Of a stretch of 26,126 nt of DNA, positions 16,422 through 24,296 are shown one piece after another. The position numbers and the translations under genes are program-made. The notes under the pieces are model-generated. The model saw nothing but the letters and a program-made list of their open reading frames with translations, had not been told where the DNA came from and did no database searches. Source of the stretch: Paramicrosporidium saccamoebae (taxonomy: Eukaryota > Rozellomycota); assembly GCA_002794465.1 (NCBI GenBank), contig MTSL01000052.1, positions 1-26,126 on the forward strand. The letters run 5' to 3'. Positions within the stretch are counted from its first letter, which is position 1. Each line of letters starts with the position of its first letter.

Positions 16422-16605
16422 ATGCAACAGCCTACGTACAGAAATTCCCTATCGTGACACTTCAAGCGGGAGCTCTTTTATTAAAGATCATCCTCATCTA
16501 TGAGGCAAGACTCACCGTCAGATCCTAGCGCCCAATGAGAGTTATTAGACCTTGAACATGGCGAGTTGGCTCACCACATCTCACAGAGGATTGATTAGCT
16601 GGGTA

Positions 16606-16738
16606 TGTGACGTAGAGGCAGGGGGTTGATTAGTTGCTGGGTATTTGAGGACAGTGAAATGTGTATCCATACTATTCTAGGATTAGCAGTGAATAAACCC
16701 CCCTTCCCGTCCATACTATTTATCCCCACTACGCAACC
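16606..16738 (+). mobile_element. Degenerate LTR-like element, copy 3
   Basis: Left end TGTGACGTAGAGG, then TTGATTAGTTG and GGGTATTTGAGGA, then CTTCCCGTC and TATCCCCACTACGC at the right. It is about 133 bp, internally deleted relative to copy 1, with no matching flanking duplication. Just before it (16585-16605) AGAGGATTGATTAGCTGGGTA repeats the element's internal sequence, so one copy seems inserted into or fused with another. Confidence 0.65.
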
Positions 16739-17040
16739 TTGACAATATGTAAAAGGTCTATAACAAGGCTCACTAGGTGGGAATAAAGAGTTTGTTGACG
16801 GGTGAACACAATTTTATTAACGTATATGGTTTCTTTATGGGCAGCCAAACTGGCTTGTGGGACCGCTATCTGGGTCGGACTCACCAATAACAAGTGGATG
16901 CTGTTTAACAGAGTCTTCTACAATCCATAAGCAAACAGTACATGCATATTACGTGCGAGGAATACTAGAAAGACACATCTCACAGCGTTGACGAATTCAC
17001 AAACGCACTGGCTAGAATTTTATTAAGAGTTTAAAGGCCC
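16739..17040. other. Gene-free spacer
   Basis: No coding frame recognised. It contains a copy of GTGGATGCTGTTTAACAGA (16886-16904, see 14375) and AATAAA on the minus strand just after the 17041 gene. Confidence 0.4.
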
Positions 17041-17487
17041 TTAAGAGAGCAAGCTGGATCGGGCAAGGCCGTGTGCAAAGGCGTTACTAATCAAAGCGAC
17101 CGGCAAGATCAAGTCGAGAAAGATAAGGAGGTTGAACAGACGACGCCATTTGAAAAACATCATCAGTACCGCCAATATGATCCAGAAGGCCAAGAAGATC
17201 CATGTAAGTGCATTGGTCGCTCCATAGGGACCTGCTGCGATTGCACTGATGCTGGTGGCCGCAACCAAGATCAATGTGCCATCTCGAAAGTGTTTTGAGA
17301 TGCGCCGAAATCTGCCCTCCCGTCCATCCTCAATAGGCGTCATGATGACACCATCTTCGGGCTTTCTGTCGTTCGAGGTGAAAAGGAGTGGAAGATAGGA
17401 AAGCCACCAGAAGATGAACATGACAAAGACGGCTACCCAGCTTGCCTTGACATCGTAGGGACTCCAGTCTCCACTGGCAGCGTTCAT
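17041..17487 (-). CDS. Small multi-helix membrane protein
   Basis: A 148-residue intronless protein with hydrophobic helices at about 15-37, 71-87, 91-110 and 116-136. Between helices 1 and 2 lies a polar, charged loop (SNDRKPEDG...EDGREGRFRRISKHF). This loop, the lack of an intron and the short C-terminus set it apart from the spliced family, so shared ancestry is not shown. A TATATAGT box lies about 26 bp upstream, and the gene is divergent from the MED8-like gene with 225 bp between starts. Function unknown. Confidence 0.8.
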   Translation of the reverse strand: MNAASGDWSPYDVKASWVAVFVMFIFWWLSYLPLLFTSNDRKPEDGVIMTPIEDGREGRFRRISKHFRDGTLILVAATSISAIAAGPYGATNALTWIFLAFWIILAVLMMFFKWRRLFNLLIFLDLILPVALISNAFAHGLARSSLLS

Positions 17488-17512
17488 TGGGGTTGGTTAT
17501 CGCCGACTCGTA

Positions 17513-17520
17513 CTATATAT
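17513..17520 (-). promoter_or_regulatory. TATA-like box of the 17041 gene
   Basis: ATATATAG on the minus strand, about 26 bp before the ATG at 17487. Confidence 0.4.
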
Positions 17521-17712
17521 GTCACAACTCTATCTGTGTAAGATCATTTCGTCTCCGTAAAGTCAACCCCCATACCTAAGCTTAGAGGCTCCATTGAGGG
17601 ATTTGATCCGTAGATATACTCATTTGGGCCACATAGCGTGGAGCTTACCCATAAACTGGCAAGTCCCCTGGTTCGTCTACTCTCACTCTTTGCAGTAGTC
17701 TCACATTAGTTG

Positions 17713-18183
17713 ATGGATTTGTTACGGAGAACTGCTGAGGCTGGACCCACCAAGCCTCTCCGTGACAAGGTTGGACGGATAACAGACATTTTTGAAGCAT
17801 TATTGCTCTCCCCTCCGCCGGTGGAGCAATGGCCAGAATGGACCTCTAGACTCGCCGCACTCATGTCTCAGTATGAGAATGCTCTGCGTGAGCTGCGGCC
17901 TTTGCTGTGCAGATATCTTTTGGTGCCGAACCAGCTGGGCACAAATACAGAGTTTGTGACAAATGTACTATTGCGGACACGCATGGCACCTGAAGTCGAG
18001 GCGCATTTGGAGGAGCTAAAGACAGAGGAGGAGACGGGTAATGTGATGCGGGCCATTTCGCAGATTTTGCAAGAAGGCGCCGATGGCCTAAAGAGTCCAT
18101 TGAGAAACACAATGGCCACTCCAATTACACAAGACGAAGAGCTGATCACAGCCATTAGGACCCATTACACTGCAGTGAAATAA
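17713..18183 (+). CDS. MED8: Mediator complex subunit 8-like protein
   Basis: A 156-residue, mostly helical protein; the first ATG is at 17713 (an upstream in-frame TTG is not used). Features match Med8: an early amphipathic helix (VGRITDIFEALLL), PVEQWPEWTSRLAALMSQYENALRELR, the LLVPN segment, then LLRTRMAPEVEAHLEEL, which resembles the Med8 block in which LLRxKxxPEVE precedes a helix. Med8 is part of the Mediator head module, linking activators to RNA polymerase II. The family is poorly conserved, so a profile search should confirm it. The TAA stop overlaps AATAAA, and the convergent neighbour ends 9 bp further on. Confidence 0.68.
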   Translation: MDLLRRTAEAGPTKPLRDKVGRITDIFEALLLSPPPVEQWPEWTSRLAALMSQYENALRELRPLLCRYLLVPNQLGTNTEFVTNVLLRTRMAPEVEAHLEELKTEEETGNVMRAISQILQEGADGLKSPLRNTMATPITQDEELITAIRTHYTAVK

Positions 18184-18184
18184 A
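18179..18184 (+). terminator. Poly(A) signal overlapping the MED8-like stop codon
   Basis: AATAAA containing the TAA stop at 18181-18183. The opposite-strand signal of the neighbour starts only 4 bp further on. Confidence 0.6.
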
Positions 18185-18188
18185 CGAG

Positions 18189-18194
18189 TTTATT
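18189..18194 (-). terminator. Poly(A) signal overlapping the stop of the 18193 gene
   Basis: AATAAA on the minus strand begins at the second base of the TAA stop (18195-18193). Together with 18179-18184 it makes a back-to-back pair of signals. Confidence 0.6.
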
Positions 18195-18660
18195 AGCGGA
18201 ACGGCGGCGAATGGTTGTTTTTCCGTTTATGACGATGCAGATAATGTGCAAAGTCATTCTCTTCAAAAATGTCACTCAGTCCCCGACTCTTCTGCGTTGG
18301 GAATTTAATGTCGGCAATAAGCTGTAGTCGCTGGTACGACTTTGGGAAGCAATGTTCCTCGAGGATAGATAACCTGCGGGTCGGATCAGCGGGAGGGGGA
18401 ATCTCGTACTCCCAGCATTTGGTTTCCGCTGGCTTCGGGGCCGGCTTATTGTCCTTGACTATCCATGGACGCACTGTCAGTAGGGCTGGATCAAAGGCCA
18501 AGGGACTGGCCTGGTTCACCTCGATGCGAACCGACTCGAGCGGGTTGCTGTTTGGCTGTTTTTTGATGAAATGGACATAATCCTTCTTTTCAGGTTGATC
18601 ATGGCGATGATGGTAATCGCGCTCAATTCCGTCCAGCCAGTGTATCACATATGGTTCCAT
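18193..18660 (-). CDS. Unrecognised conserved-looking protein
   Basis: A 155-residue soluble protein without signal peptide or membrane helix. It is rich in His, Pro and Lys: MEPYVIHWLDGIERDYHHRH at the start, a central PWIVKDNKPAPKP and WEYEIPPPADPTRR, then SILEEHCFPKSYQRLQLIADIKFP and a basic C-terminus (HRHKRKNNHSPP). The mixture of ordered-looking short motifs and charged linkers suggests a subunit or scaffold of a nuclear complex, but I do not recognise the family. It is convergent with the MED8-like gene with 9 bp between stop codons. The next gene upstream, DBP5, is on the same strand, 199 bp away. Confidence 0.72.
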   Translation of the reverse strand: MEPYVIHWLDGIERDYHHRHDQPEKKDYVHFIKKQPNSNPLESVRIEVNQASPLAFDPALLTVRPWIVKDNKPAPKPAETKCWEYEIPPPADPTRRLSILEEHCFPKSYQRLQLIADIKFPTQKSRGLSDIFEENDFAHYLHRHKRKNNHSPPFR

Positions 18661-18859
18661 GTTGTGCTATAATTGGCACTCGGACATGAGGATGCCTTAA
18701 TTAGGGGAGGAACCCCACTCTAAACCAATGAGAGTCGTGTTGCATCTAACCTGTTTCATATCTGTAATACTCCCGGTTGATTCGGCAGTATTGGTGACAT
18801 TTAATTGGTCACCGTCCAGAAACCATTCTCTGTCAATTTATTTACGCAGACAACTATAC

Positions 18860-20515
18860 TCAGAGAGGGGGAATATCGGGGTTGGGCGGGACAGCCGTCT
18901 GTCCGCGATTAAGTGACTGCAATTTCTGCTCCAATAACTCGACTGATTCAGTGGGCATGCGGATAATCTCACGCTCAAAGAACTCTTCCAAGGATCGGAG
19001 AACTTGGCGGGAGAGATCATTGTGGACAAAGTTGATGGCGACTCCGGAGCGTCCGAATCGGCCCGTGCGTCCAATGCGATGGACATATGTTTCAGGATCA
19101 GGATAGCGTTCAGGAGTCATGGGCAAATCAAAGTTGACAACAAGAGAGACTTGAAGGACGTCAATGCCACGAGCAAGGACATTGGTGGCAAGTAGAACCC
19201 GGGTTCGACCCTGTCTGAATTCATCAATGACCGTATCGCGCTCAGCGGGTGTCATTCCACCGTGGATTAATGACACCATGTGTCCTTCATCCTCCATCCG
19301 AGCTTTTACCTCCTCGGCAGAATTCCGAGTGGCAATGAAAATGATGCTTTGTCCCACTGTCAACAGTCCATAGATGGTGGATAGCATCTCCATCTTGTGG
19401 TGATACGAGTCACATTCAATGTAATATTGTTTGATTGAATCAACCGAGACTTCTTCACGTTTCAGGGTAATCTCATTGGCATTGGGAATGATCATGTGGG
19501 CAAATTCAATGACGGCCCCATTAAAGGTGGCGGAGAAGAGTAAGAGCTGACAGTATTCGGGGCAAATCTTGCGCAGTCGCATGGATTGGAGACCCATACC
19601 TTGCTTGTCCAACATCACATCAGCCTCATCCAGAACAAAGACGCGGACTTGGGAAAGATCGACGAGACGACGACGTTCAAGTTCCAAGAGCGTTCCGGGA
19701 GTTCCAACCAGAATATGGGCATTGATGGGTTCACGACGAGGCGCCTCCTCGCGCAGACAAAGAGCCGAAGTGACCGAGGTGAATTGGCCCATCTTCTGGA
19801 TTACATCGAGGATCTGTCGTGCCAATTCGCGGGTGGGAGCCAAACATAGAGCCTGCGGCACATTGAGTGTCGGATCAACACGCTTCAACATGGTCAAAGT
19901 GAAGGCGGCTGTCTTTCCAGTTCCTGACTGTGACTGTGCAATCATATTCTGTGGGGGATCGCTTAGCAAAAGGGGAAGAGCGTGTTCTTGTACTTTGCTA
20001 GGCTTGACAAACTTCATGGCATAAATTCCCTTTAGCAGTTCTGGACTCAGTCCAAGTTCCTCAAAGGACTTGACGGAAAAGAGGGGGGAATTTACATCTG
20101 CCTGCTTATCAGCCAACTTGATATTGACGTTTTGAAGGGTCTCCATAAGACCATCCACCACCTTTGCAGTAGCCTCCATGTCGACGGGTTCCCGAGTTCG
20201 ATTGTCCATACGGTTTCCTGAGCCACGACGAGGAGCACTACGCTCATCGCGTTCGTTGCGTTCGTTGCCCCATCCGTCGCTTCTACCGCCCCATCCATTA
20301 TCTTTATCACCTCGTCCGTTGTCTTGACCACCCCATCCATTGCCTTTATCGCCACGTTCATTGTCGTGACTACCCCATCCATCGTCTCTACCGCCCCACC
20401 CACTACCACTGCCATTATCGTTACCGTTACCGTTATCTTGTCGTCGCTCCTCAGTATTCACGTCGCTAGTCATATCTTCGGCGGCTCCCCATCCATCATT
20501 CTCGCCAATACGCAT
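18860..20515 (-). CDS. DBP5: DEAD-box RNA helicase, Dbp5/DDX19-like
   Basis: A 551-residue protein. The core has AQSQSGTGKT (motif I, about 193-202), APTRELARQ, GTPGTLLEL, DEAD (about 296-299), SATF (328-331), HGGMTPAERD, VLLATNVLARGID and HRIGRTGR (about 479-486). AQSQSGTGKT, DEADVML and the C-terminal DPETYVHRIGRTGRFGRSGVAINF are typical of Dbp5/DDX19, which remodels mRNPs at the cytoplasmic face of the nuclear pore. The N-terminal 110 residues are unusual: a Gly/Asn/Asp-rich disordered region with six GWG motifs (residues 8-83) in repeats such as NGWGG. It starts 160 bp from the divergent ERF4-like gene. Confidence 0.95.
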   Translation of the reverse strand: MRIGENDGWGAAEDMTSDVNTEERRQDNGNGNDNGSGSGWGGRDDGWGSHDNERGDKGNGWGGQDNGRGDKDNGWGGRSDGWGNERNERDERSAPRRGSGNRMDNRTREPVDMEATAKVVDGLMETLQNVNIKLADKQADVNSPLFSVKSFEELGLSPELLKGIYAMKFVKPSKVQEHALPLLLSDPPQNMIAQSQSGTGKTAAFTLTMLKRVDPTLNVPQALCLAPTRELARQILDVIQKMGQFTSVTSALCLREEAPRREPINAHILVGTPGTLLELERRRLVDLSQVRVFVLDEADVMLDKQGMGLQSMRLRKICPEYCQLLLFSATFNGAVIEFAHMIIPNANEITLKREEVSVDSIKQYYIECDSYHHKMEMLSTIYGLLTVGQSIIFIATRNSAEEVKARMEDEGHMVSLIHGGMTPAERDTVIDEFRQGRTRVLLATNVLARGIDVLQVSLVVNFDLPMTPERYPDPETYVHRIGRTGRFGRSGVAINFVHNDLSRQVLRSLEEFFEREIIRMPTESVELLEQKLQSLNRGQTAVPPNPDIPPL

Positions 20516-20644
20516 AGTATCGGAACGGTCTACAATTGGTCAGACGGCGCATGATTCCTTTTACCAGAAATGTTGCGAGACATATCCCAAATCAAGAATT
20601 AAGGCTTGGGTTGGCGTTTTCCCGTTAACAAAACGATTAATCTT

Positions 20645-20651
20645 TGATTGG
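20645..20651 (+). promoter_or_regulatory. TGATTGG (inverted CCAAT) box
   Basis: TGATTGG in the divergent promoter between DBP5 and the ERF4-like gene, followed by TGATAAAAG (20661-20669). Confidence 0.35.
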
Positions 20652-20675
20652 TTATCAGGTTGATAAAAGTATCGA

Positions 20676-21812
20676 ATGAGGCGACGTGATTGGTCATACC
20701 CGCAACTACTGTTATTTCGACGACGGAAGGATGCAGCAGAACAAGAAATGCCCGTCATAGCCAAGAGATACAAGGTGCGGTTTGAGGAAAAGGATCTGCG
20801 CTTCTCCGAGGCGTATCCCGTCGAGTTGGAGAAGGTTTTGCCGCTGGCCGAGTTTGACAGCGTTGTCCGAAAGGTTAACGAGGACATGACGGTGGAGATT
20901 CGCGATACCAACGAAAACGTGCGGACTTGGGCCATGTGGACGTTGGGACTGTGTTTTGTCGCTGTGGGCTTATTTATGACGCCCGTTCTGTTTGTCAAAA
21001 CCCGTCGACAGAAACAAGAGCTCAAGGACTTTTGGGAACGGCTGCGGATCTATCTGGGAGAGATCAACCGAAAGACGTATATGAAACGGAATTTGGAGTG
21101 GAAATTGGTAGAAGACAAGAAGAAACTAAAGGGGAGAGATGTAGTCAATCCCATGTTTGCCTATCGAATGGAAATTATCCATCGCACTCCCAAAACAAAG
21201 TCGATGAAACAGGCTGACGCAACGTCAATGACGGCTATTGCGGCAGGCTCTGGGGCTTCCTCGACTTCCTTGTCGAGTCAAGGACCTGCGACAGGTGGAG
21301 ATGAGAAATCTGCCTCTGATCGCGAAACAGACCGCCGAGGCGATTCAGACTCGGAAGACGACTATGAAGATGGCGCTGATATGGTGCTGGAGGAGGGCGC
21401 CTTCCCCCGAGAAGACATTATTCTCGAGGAGGAGGATGAAGACGACTACATTGACGAGGATGCCGGCAATTTGGCCAGTATTTCCAGTGTCGGCGCTGGC
21501 TCCTACAGTCGAGGCAGTCTAATTCTCACTCCCGCGGCCCTTGCTGTCGCTGCCTCTCAGGGACGGCGTGACTCTATGGAAACCGAATCGGCCAGTTCAC
21601 CCAGCAATCGGACATTACCCACGGCCAAAGGTGCCTCTGAGGCTGAATCATTGGGCGAGTCACTGGGCGATTCAGTGGGCGAAAGTGATGTGGTTCCTAG
21701 ACTGTCTGGACGTAGACGCAATCAAAGGAAGAGGAGTTCAAGAGTGAGATTTACTGGATTATTTGACGATGAAGAGGAAGGGGAGGAAGAAGAAGAGGGA
21801 GCTGTCGAATAG
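20676..21812 (+). CDS. Golgin A7/Erf4-like protein
   Basis: A 378-residue protein from the first ATG. A second in-frame ATG at 20748 (MPVIAKRYKV) may be the true start, because the TATA-like GATAAAAG lies only about 10 bp before the first. The conserved part (about 25-175) resembles the Golgin A7/Erf4 family: YPVELEKVLPLAEFDSVVRKVNE, a hydrophobic segment (about 84-105), then FWERLRIYLGEINRKTY and a final RMEIIHR block. Family members are partners of DHHC palmitoyltransferases that modify Ras-type proteins. The C-terminal half is a long Ser/Glu/Asp-rich disordered tail with ESLGESLGDSVGES repeats. No AATAAA until about 22022. Confidence 0.68.
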   Translation: MRRRDWSYPQLLLFRRRKDAAEQEMPVIAKRYKVRFEEKDLRFSEAYPVELEKVLPLAEFDSVVRKVNEDMTVEIRDTNENVRTWAMWTLGLCFVAVGLFMTPVLFVKTRRQKQELKDFWERLRIYLGEINRKTYMKRNLEWKLVEDKKKLKGRDVVNPMFAYRMEIIHRTPKTKSMKQADATSMTAIAAGSGASSTSLSSQGPATGGDEKSASDRETDRRGDSDSEDDYEDGADMVLEEGAFPREDIILEEEDEDDYIDEDAGNLASISSVGAGSYSRGSLILTPAALAVAASQGRRDSMETESASSPSNRTLPTAKGASEAESLGESLGDSVGESDVVPRLSGRRRNQRKRSSRVRFTGLFDDEEEGEEEEEGAVE

Positions 21813-21907
21813 CCGACTCGTCACTAATTTGAGTGAGTTGTTGAGTGAGTTGTCGAGTGATAACATTCGAGTGGTAATAGTGGAGTCATTTCCATAATAC
21901 CTCAACT

Positions 21908-22010
21908 ATCCTCACATCTCGGCTATCTTCACATTTCGGCTATCTTTACATCTCAATTGCCCCACACATCTCGGCTATCCTCACATCTCAATTGCCCCCA
22001 CATTACAATT
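21908..22010 (+). repeat. Degenerate 17-bp tandem repeat
   Basis: Units of the form TCYTCACATYTCGGCTA, some extended with CAATTGCCCC, in the spacer after the ERF4-like gene. A separate GAGTGAGTTG stutter lies at 21832-21860. Confidence 0.75.
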
Positions 22011-22093
22011 ACCCAAAAATGCAAATAAAGTTTACACTTGCAAGGTTCAATTTCCTTAACCATCTACCTCCCTCTCAAAATCCCACATATTCA

Positions 22094-22287
22094 ATGGAAC
22101 CTTGGCTAAGGAAGGCAGTTCTTAATGCGGCTTTGGCTTCGACACTTATGGGAGTGACCATTTATTCATGTACCTTCATTTCGTGCTTTGATTTTTAGAC
22201 TTTAATATCATTTCTCGTGCATCTCCACCAAGCTTTAAAGATGCAAAACCATCAGCAGCAGTAGTGTTCAAGACTGAAGCTCTCTAA
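22094..22287 (+). CDS. Small single-helix membrane protein, 54 aa (spliced)
   Basis: Exon 1 22094-22169 and exon 2 22199-22287 flank a 29-nt intron (GTACCT...GATTTTTAG). The product is a basic start (MEPWLRKAV), one hydrophobic helix (about 8-30) and a polar tail ending VVFKTEAL. Without splicing the frame stops on the intron's terminal TAG after 34 residues. The spliced stop codon lies inside AATAAA (22286-22291), as in other genes here, which supports the model. Size and layout recall small mitochondrial inner-membrane assembly factors, but no family motif is recognised. Confidence 0.6.
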
Positions 22288-22291
22288 TAAA
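22286..22291 (+). terminator. Poly(A) signal overlapping the stop of the 54-aa gene
   Basis: AATAAA starts at the second base of the TAA stop codon at 22285-22287. Confidence 0.55.
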
Positions 22292-22387
22292 ACTATAGGA
22301 TTTGTGGCCAATTGTATTGGCGGGCTTTTATCGGGGCTGTCCTTTCTGGGCGTGTTCGACCCATTCCCTCCACCCGGCTCACATATT

Positions 22388-23387
22388 ATGGCGGGCATTG
22401 CGGCAACTCGTCAACAGACAATGGCGCCTTTAAAGGTAATGGACAGTCCATGGTCCTTTGAACGGTTAGAGGATAAGTGACGCAGATGTCGAAGAGGATT
22501 GCGGGTTCAAATTCCGCAGAGTTTCTCGGGTTTCTGTGAAAAAGGTGGTGGAGATTGACGTTCCAGTGCAAACAGAGGACGCTTCGTCGACAGCCAGCAC
22601 AACAACAAAGGTCGAAAAGGAGCGACGACGTCGAAGGTCAAGTTTTGCCGCCATTGCCTCTCGAGCGCCGCCGCGTCCCTCCTCCATTTCGGTCAGTCTG
22701 TCCCAGAAAATGCTACCAGCGTCGGTGGCGCCGTGTGATTACCACAAGCATCTGATGCCCGACCTTCCCGGTCCGATTAAAATGCGGCAGTTGTTGTTGT
22801 GGGCAGTGCAGCGGGCAGGAGCGCGACAGAAAAATCCAAAAGTACAGGGAATGGTGGAGGAGACAGTTCAGGCCCTCTTCAACAACAAAATCAACACGTC
22901 TTGGTACCAGCGGCCCGCCAGTGCAGGGACAAAGTCGGGTCCCAAGAACCAAGAATTGGCCGATTGCATTCAGCTCTATCAGCGCTACTCGGAACGGTAC
23001 TCTCGTCCTTCATGCACAATTCATGCAAATAGACTGAAACAGGAACTGAACGAATGGAACCAGTTGCAACAACAGGTTACAGAGATTCCCAAAACAGATT
23101 TGGAATTCACTTCCGAATATCCTTTGACTAATCGGCCCATCCGAGACAACTTAAAGTCACTTGGTCAGTGGTTTGATACACTGTCCTCTGCTGTATCTTT
23201 TTCCATTTGTCTAATATTCTAGTCGGATCAACTGCATTGGAATTTGTCGGTAACGACCAGTTTCGAGGAACACGCCCGGACATATTGCGAAGACGTGTTC
23301 CATCAGATCAGGGCGCGCCTGTTCGGCCAACTTCGTCCAGCGCCTATGATGCTTCTCAGGGCGCTCTCCACTGCGTCACAGAATTAA
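22388..23387 (+). CDS. DSN1: Kinetochore protein Dsn1/Mis13-like (two introns)
   Basis: Three exons: 22388-22435, 22470-23192 and 23223-23387, with introns of 34 nt (GTAATG...GGTTAG) and 30 nt (GTATCT...GTCTAATATTCTAG), both phase 0. The product has 311 residues. After a short start comes GFKFRRVSRVS (28-38), then a basic Ser-rich region. The Dsn1/Mis13 core follows, with HLMPDLPGPIKMRQLLLWAVQRAG, long helices and a C-terminal PMMLLRALSTASQ that matches the conserved LLRAL block. Dsn1 is a subunit of the Mis12/MIND complex, which joins centromeric chromatin to the Ndc80 complex. RRVS and SRVS look like basophilic (Aurora-type) phosphorylation sites. Convergent with RPA43. Confidence 0.85.
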
Positions 23388-23444
23388 TAGCTTTTCTTTG
23401 TAACAAAATGTTGCACCTTTATTACTCGCCTCTAGTCGTATGGT

Positions 23445-24086
23445 CTATAGTTTGCGTTTCTTGTTTTCGGGAGACTTTACCTGTTTGGTGGGGATTACAG
23501 GTTCCTTGAGCATTTTGTCCAAGGATCCAACAATTGTGAAAACGGGCCCTTCCAGAAGCAGCTCCAAAACCTCAAAGGTAATTTCCTGTCCATCTTCCAC
23601 CAACTTTCCCGTCCGTCGACTCTCCCAACTCTGTTCCTCCTCATTCCACTTTAGCACAGCCTCCAGTTGATGGGCGTAAATTACTGCCGTAAAATAGTTT
23701 ACAACGAGCAGTCCAACATGTTCCCTGCTCATTTGGTTCACCACACCCAGCAGACGCACTCCTGGTCTGGGCGTGAAGACGGTCCAGTACACCTTGACCG
23801 GCACATGGATGCATGGATTATCAAAAAGAATGGCTGCCGAAGGTGTCCCCAGGTCTTCGGGGGGATGCACAGCTCCCGGTGTAGGCATGTATTTGGCAAG
23901 TTCTACCTTTCCATAGCAAAGCGGCACACCTTGTAGCTTTGGCGAATATTTCAAGAGACTCTGATCCAAATGACTTTTGGCCCCTTCCAGGAGATTTCCG
24001 AGGTGTGCCGGCGTTAGATGCAGAATGTGTGTTGCTACTATTTCGTCAAATACGGACTGCGCCGCACTGGGCGTCGACCCGGACAT
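23445..24086 (-). CDS. RPA43: RNA polymerase I subunit Rpa43-like
   Basis: A 213-residue protein from the first ATG (24086); the open frame extends to 24137 but begins with TTG. The N-terminal half matches the Rpb7-type fold of Rpa43: ILHLTPAHLGNLLEGAKSHL, LLKYSPKLQGVPLCYGKV, then IHVPVKVYWTVFTPRPGVRL. A second, OB-like half follows, with GVVNQMSREHVGLLVVNYF and a FEVLELLLEGPVFTIVGSL segment. The tail is basic (PENKKRKL), possibly a nuclear localisation signal. Rpa43 with Rpa14 forms the stalk of polymerase I and contacts Rrn3 at initiation. AATAAA lies about 20 bp after the stop, in the 57-bp spacer shared with DSN1. Confidence 0.85.
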   Translation of the reverse strand: MSGSTPSAAQSVFDEIVATHILHLTPAHLGNLLEGAKSHLDQSLLKYSPKLQGVPLCYGKVELAKYMPTPGAVHPPEDLGTPSAAILFDNPCIHVPVKVYWTVFTPRPGVRLLGVVNQMSREHVGLLVVNYFTAVIYAHQLEAVLKWNEEEQSWESRRTGKLVEDGQEITFEVLELLLEGPVFTIVGSLDKMLKEPVIPTKQVKSPENKKRKL

Positions 24087-24164
24087 GACCACCCCCGGAT
24101 GTCGCTTTCCTGCACTCCCATTATGTGATTTGTGCAAATGTTAATAGAACAGCCGGGATGCATG

Positions 24165-24296
24165 GATATTAATGTGATGGTTGCGAGATTTACGTAAAGA
24201 CCCTTTATTAGAGTTCCTGGCCCATAGATATTAATATGAGAATCCCACCGTAATGATCCTTTATCCCTGGGCTGTAATTTGTAGATATTAGATACA
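24165..24296 (+). repeat. Degenerate tandem repeat of about 60 bp
   Basis: GATATTA cores at 24165, 24227 and 24284, accompanied by CCTTTAT and CTGGGC/CTGGCCC boxes. A related AAAGACCCTTTA...GGCCCA block lies at about 24196-24224 and again at about 24460-24487. It fills much of the spacer between RPA43 and the secreted protein D gene, where no coding frame was seen. Confidence 0.5.

Noticed and set aside
16886-16904. Near-palindrome CTGTTTAACAG shared with 14382-14392 as an operator or integration site
   Set aside because: Only two copies and no consistent position relative to genes; more likely a remnant of a small dispersed repeat.
18728-18916. 62-codon plus-strand frame starting with a signal-peptide-like hydrophobic stretch
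   Set aside because: It overlaps the 3' end of DBP5, has no recognisable body after the hydrophobic part, no poly(A) signal, and no paralogue in the window.
22430-22527. Possible tRNA gene: GGTTCAAATTCC resembles a B box with a 5-bp T-arm stem
   Set aside because: No matching acceptor stem, D-arm or anticodon arm could be laid out, and the stretch is explained as intron 1 and exon 2 of the DSN1-like gene (GFKFRRVS coding).
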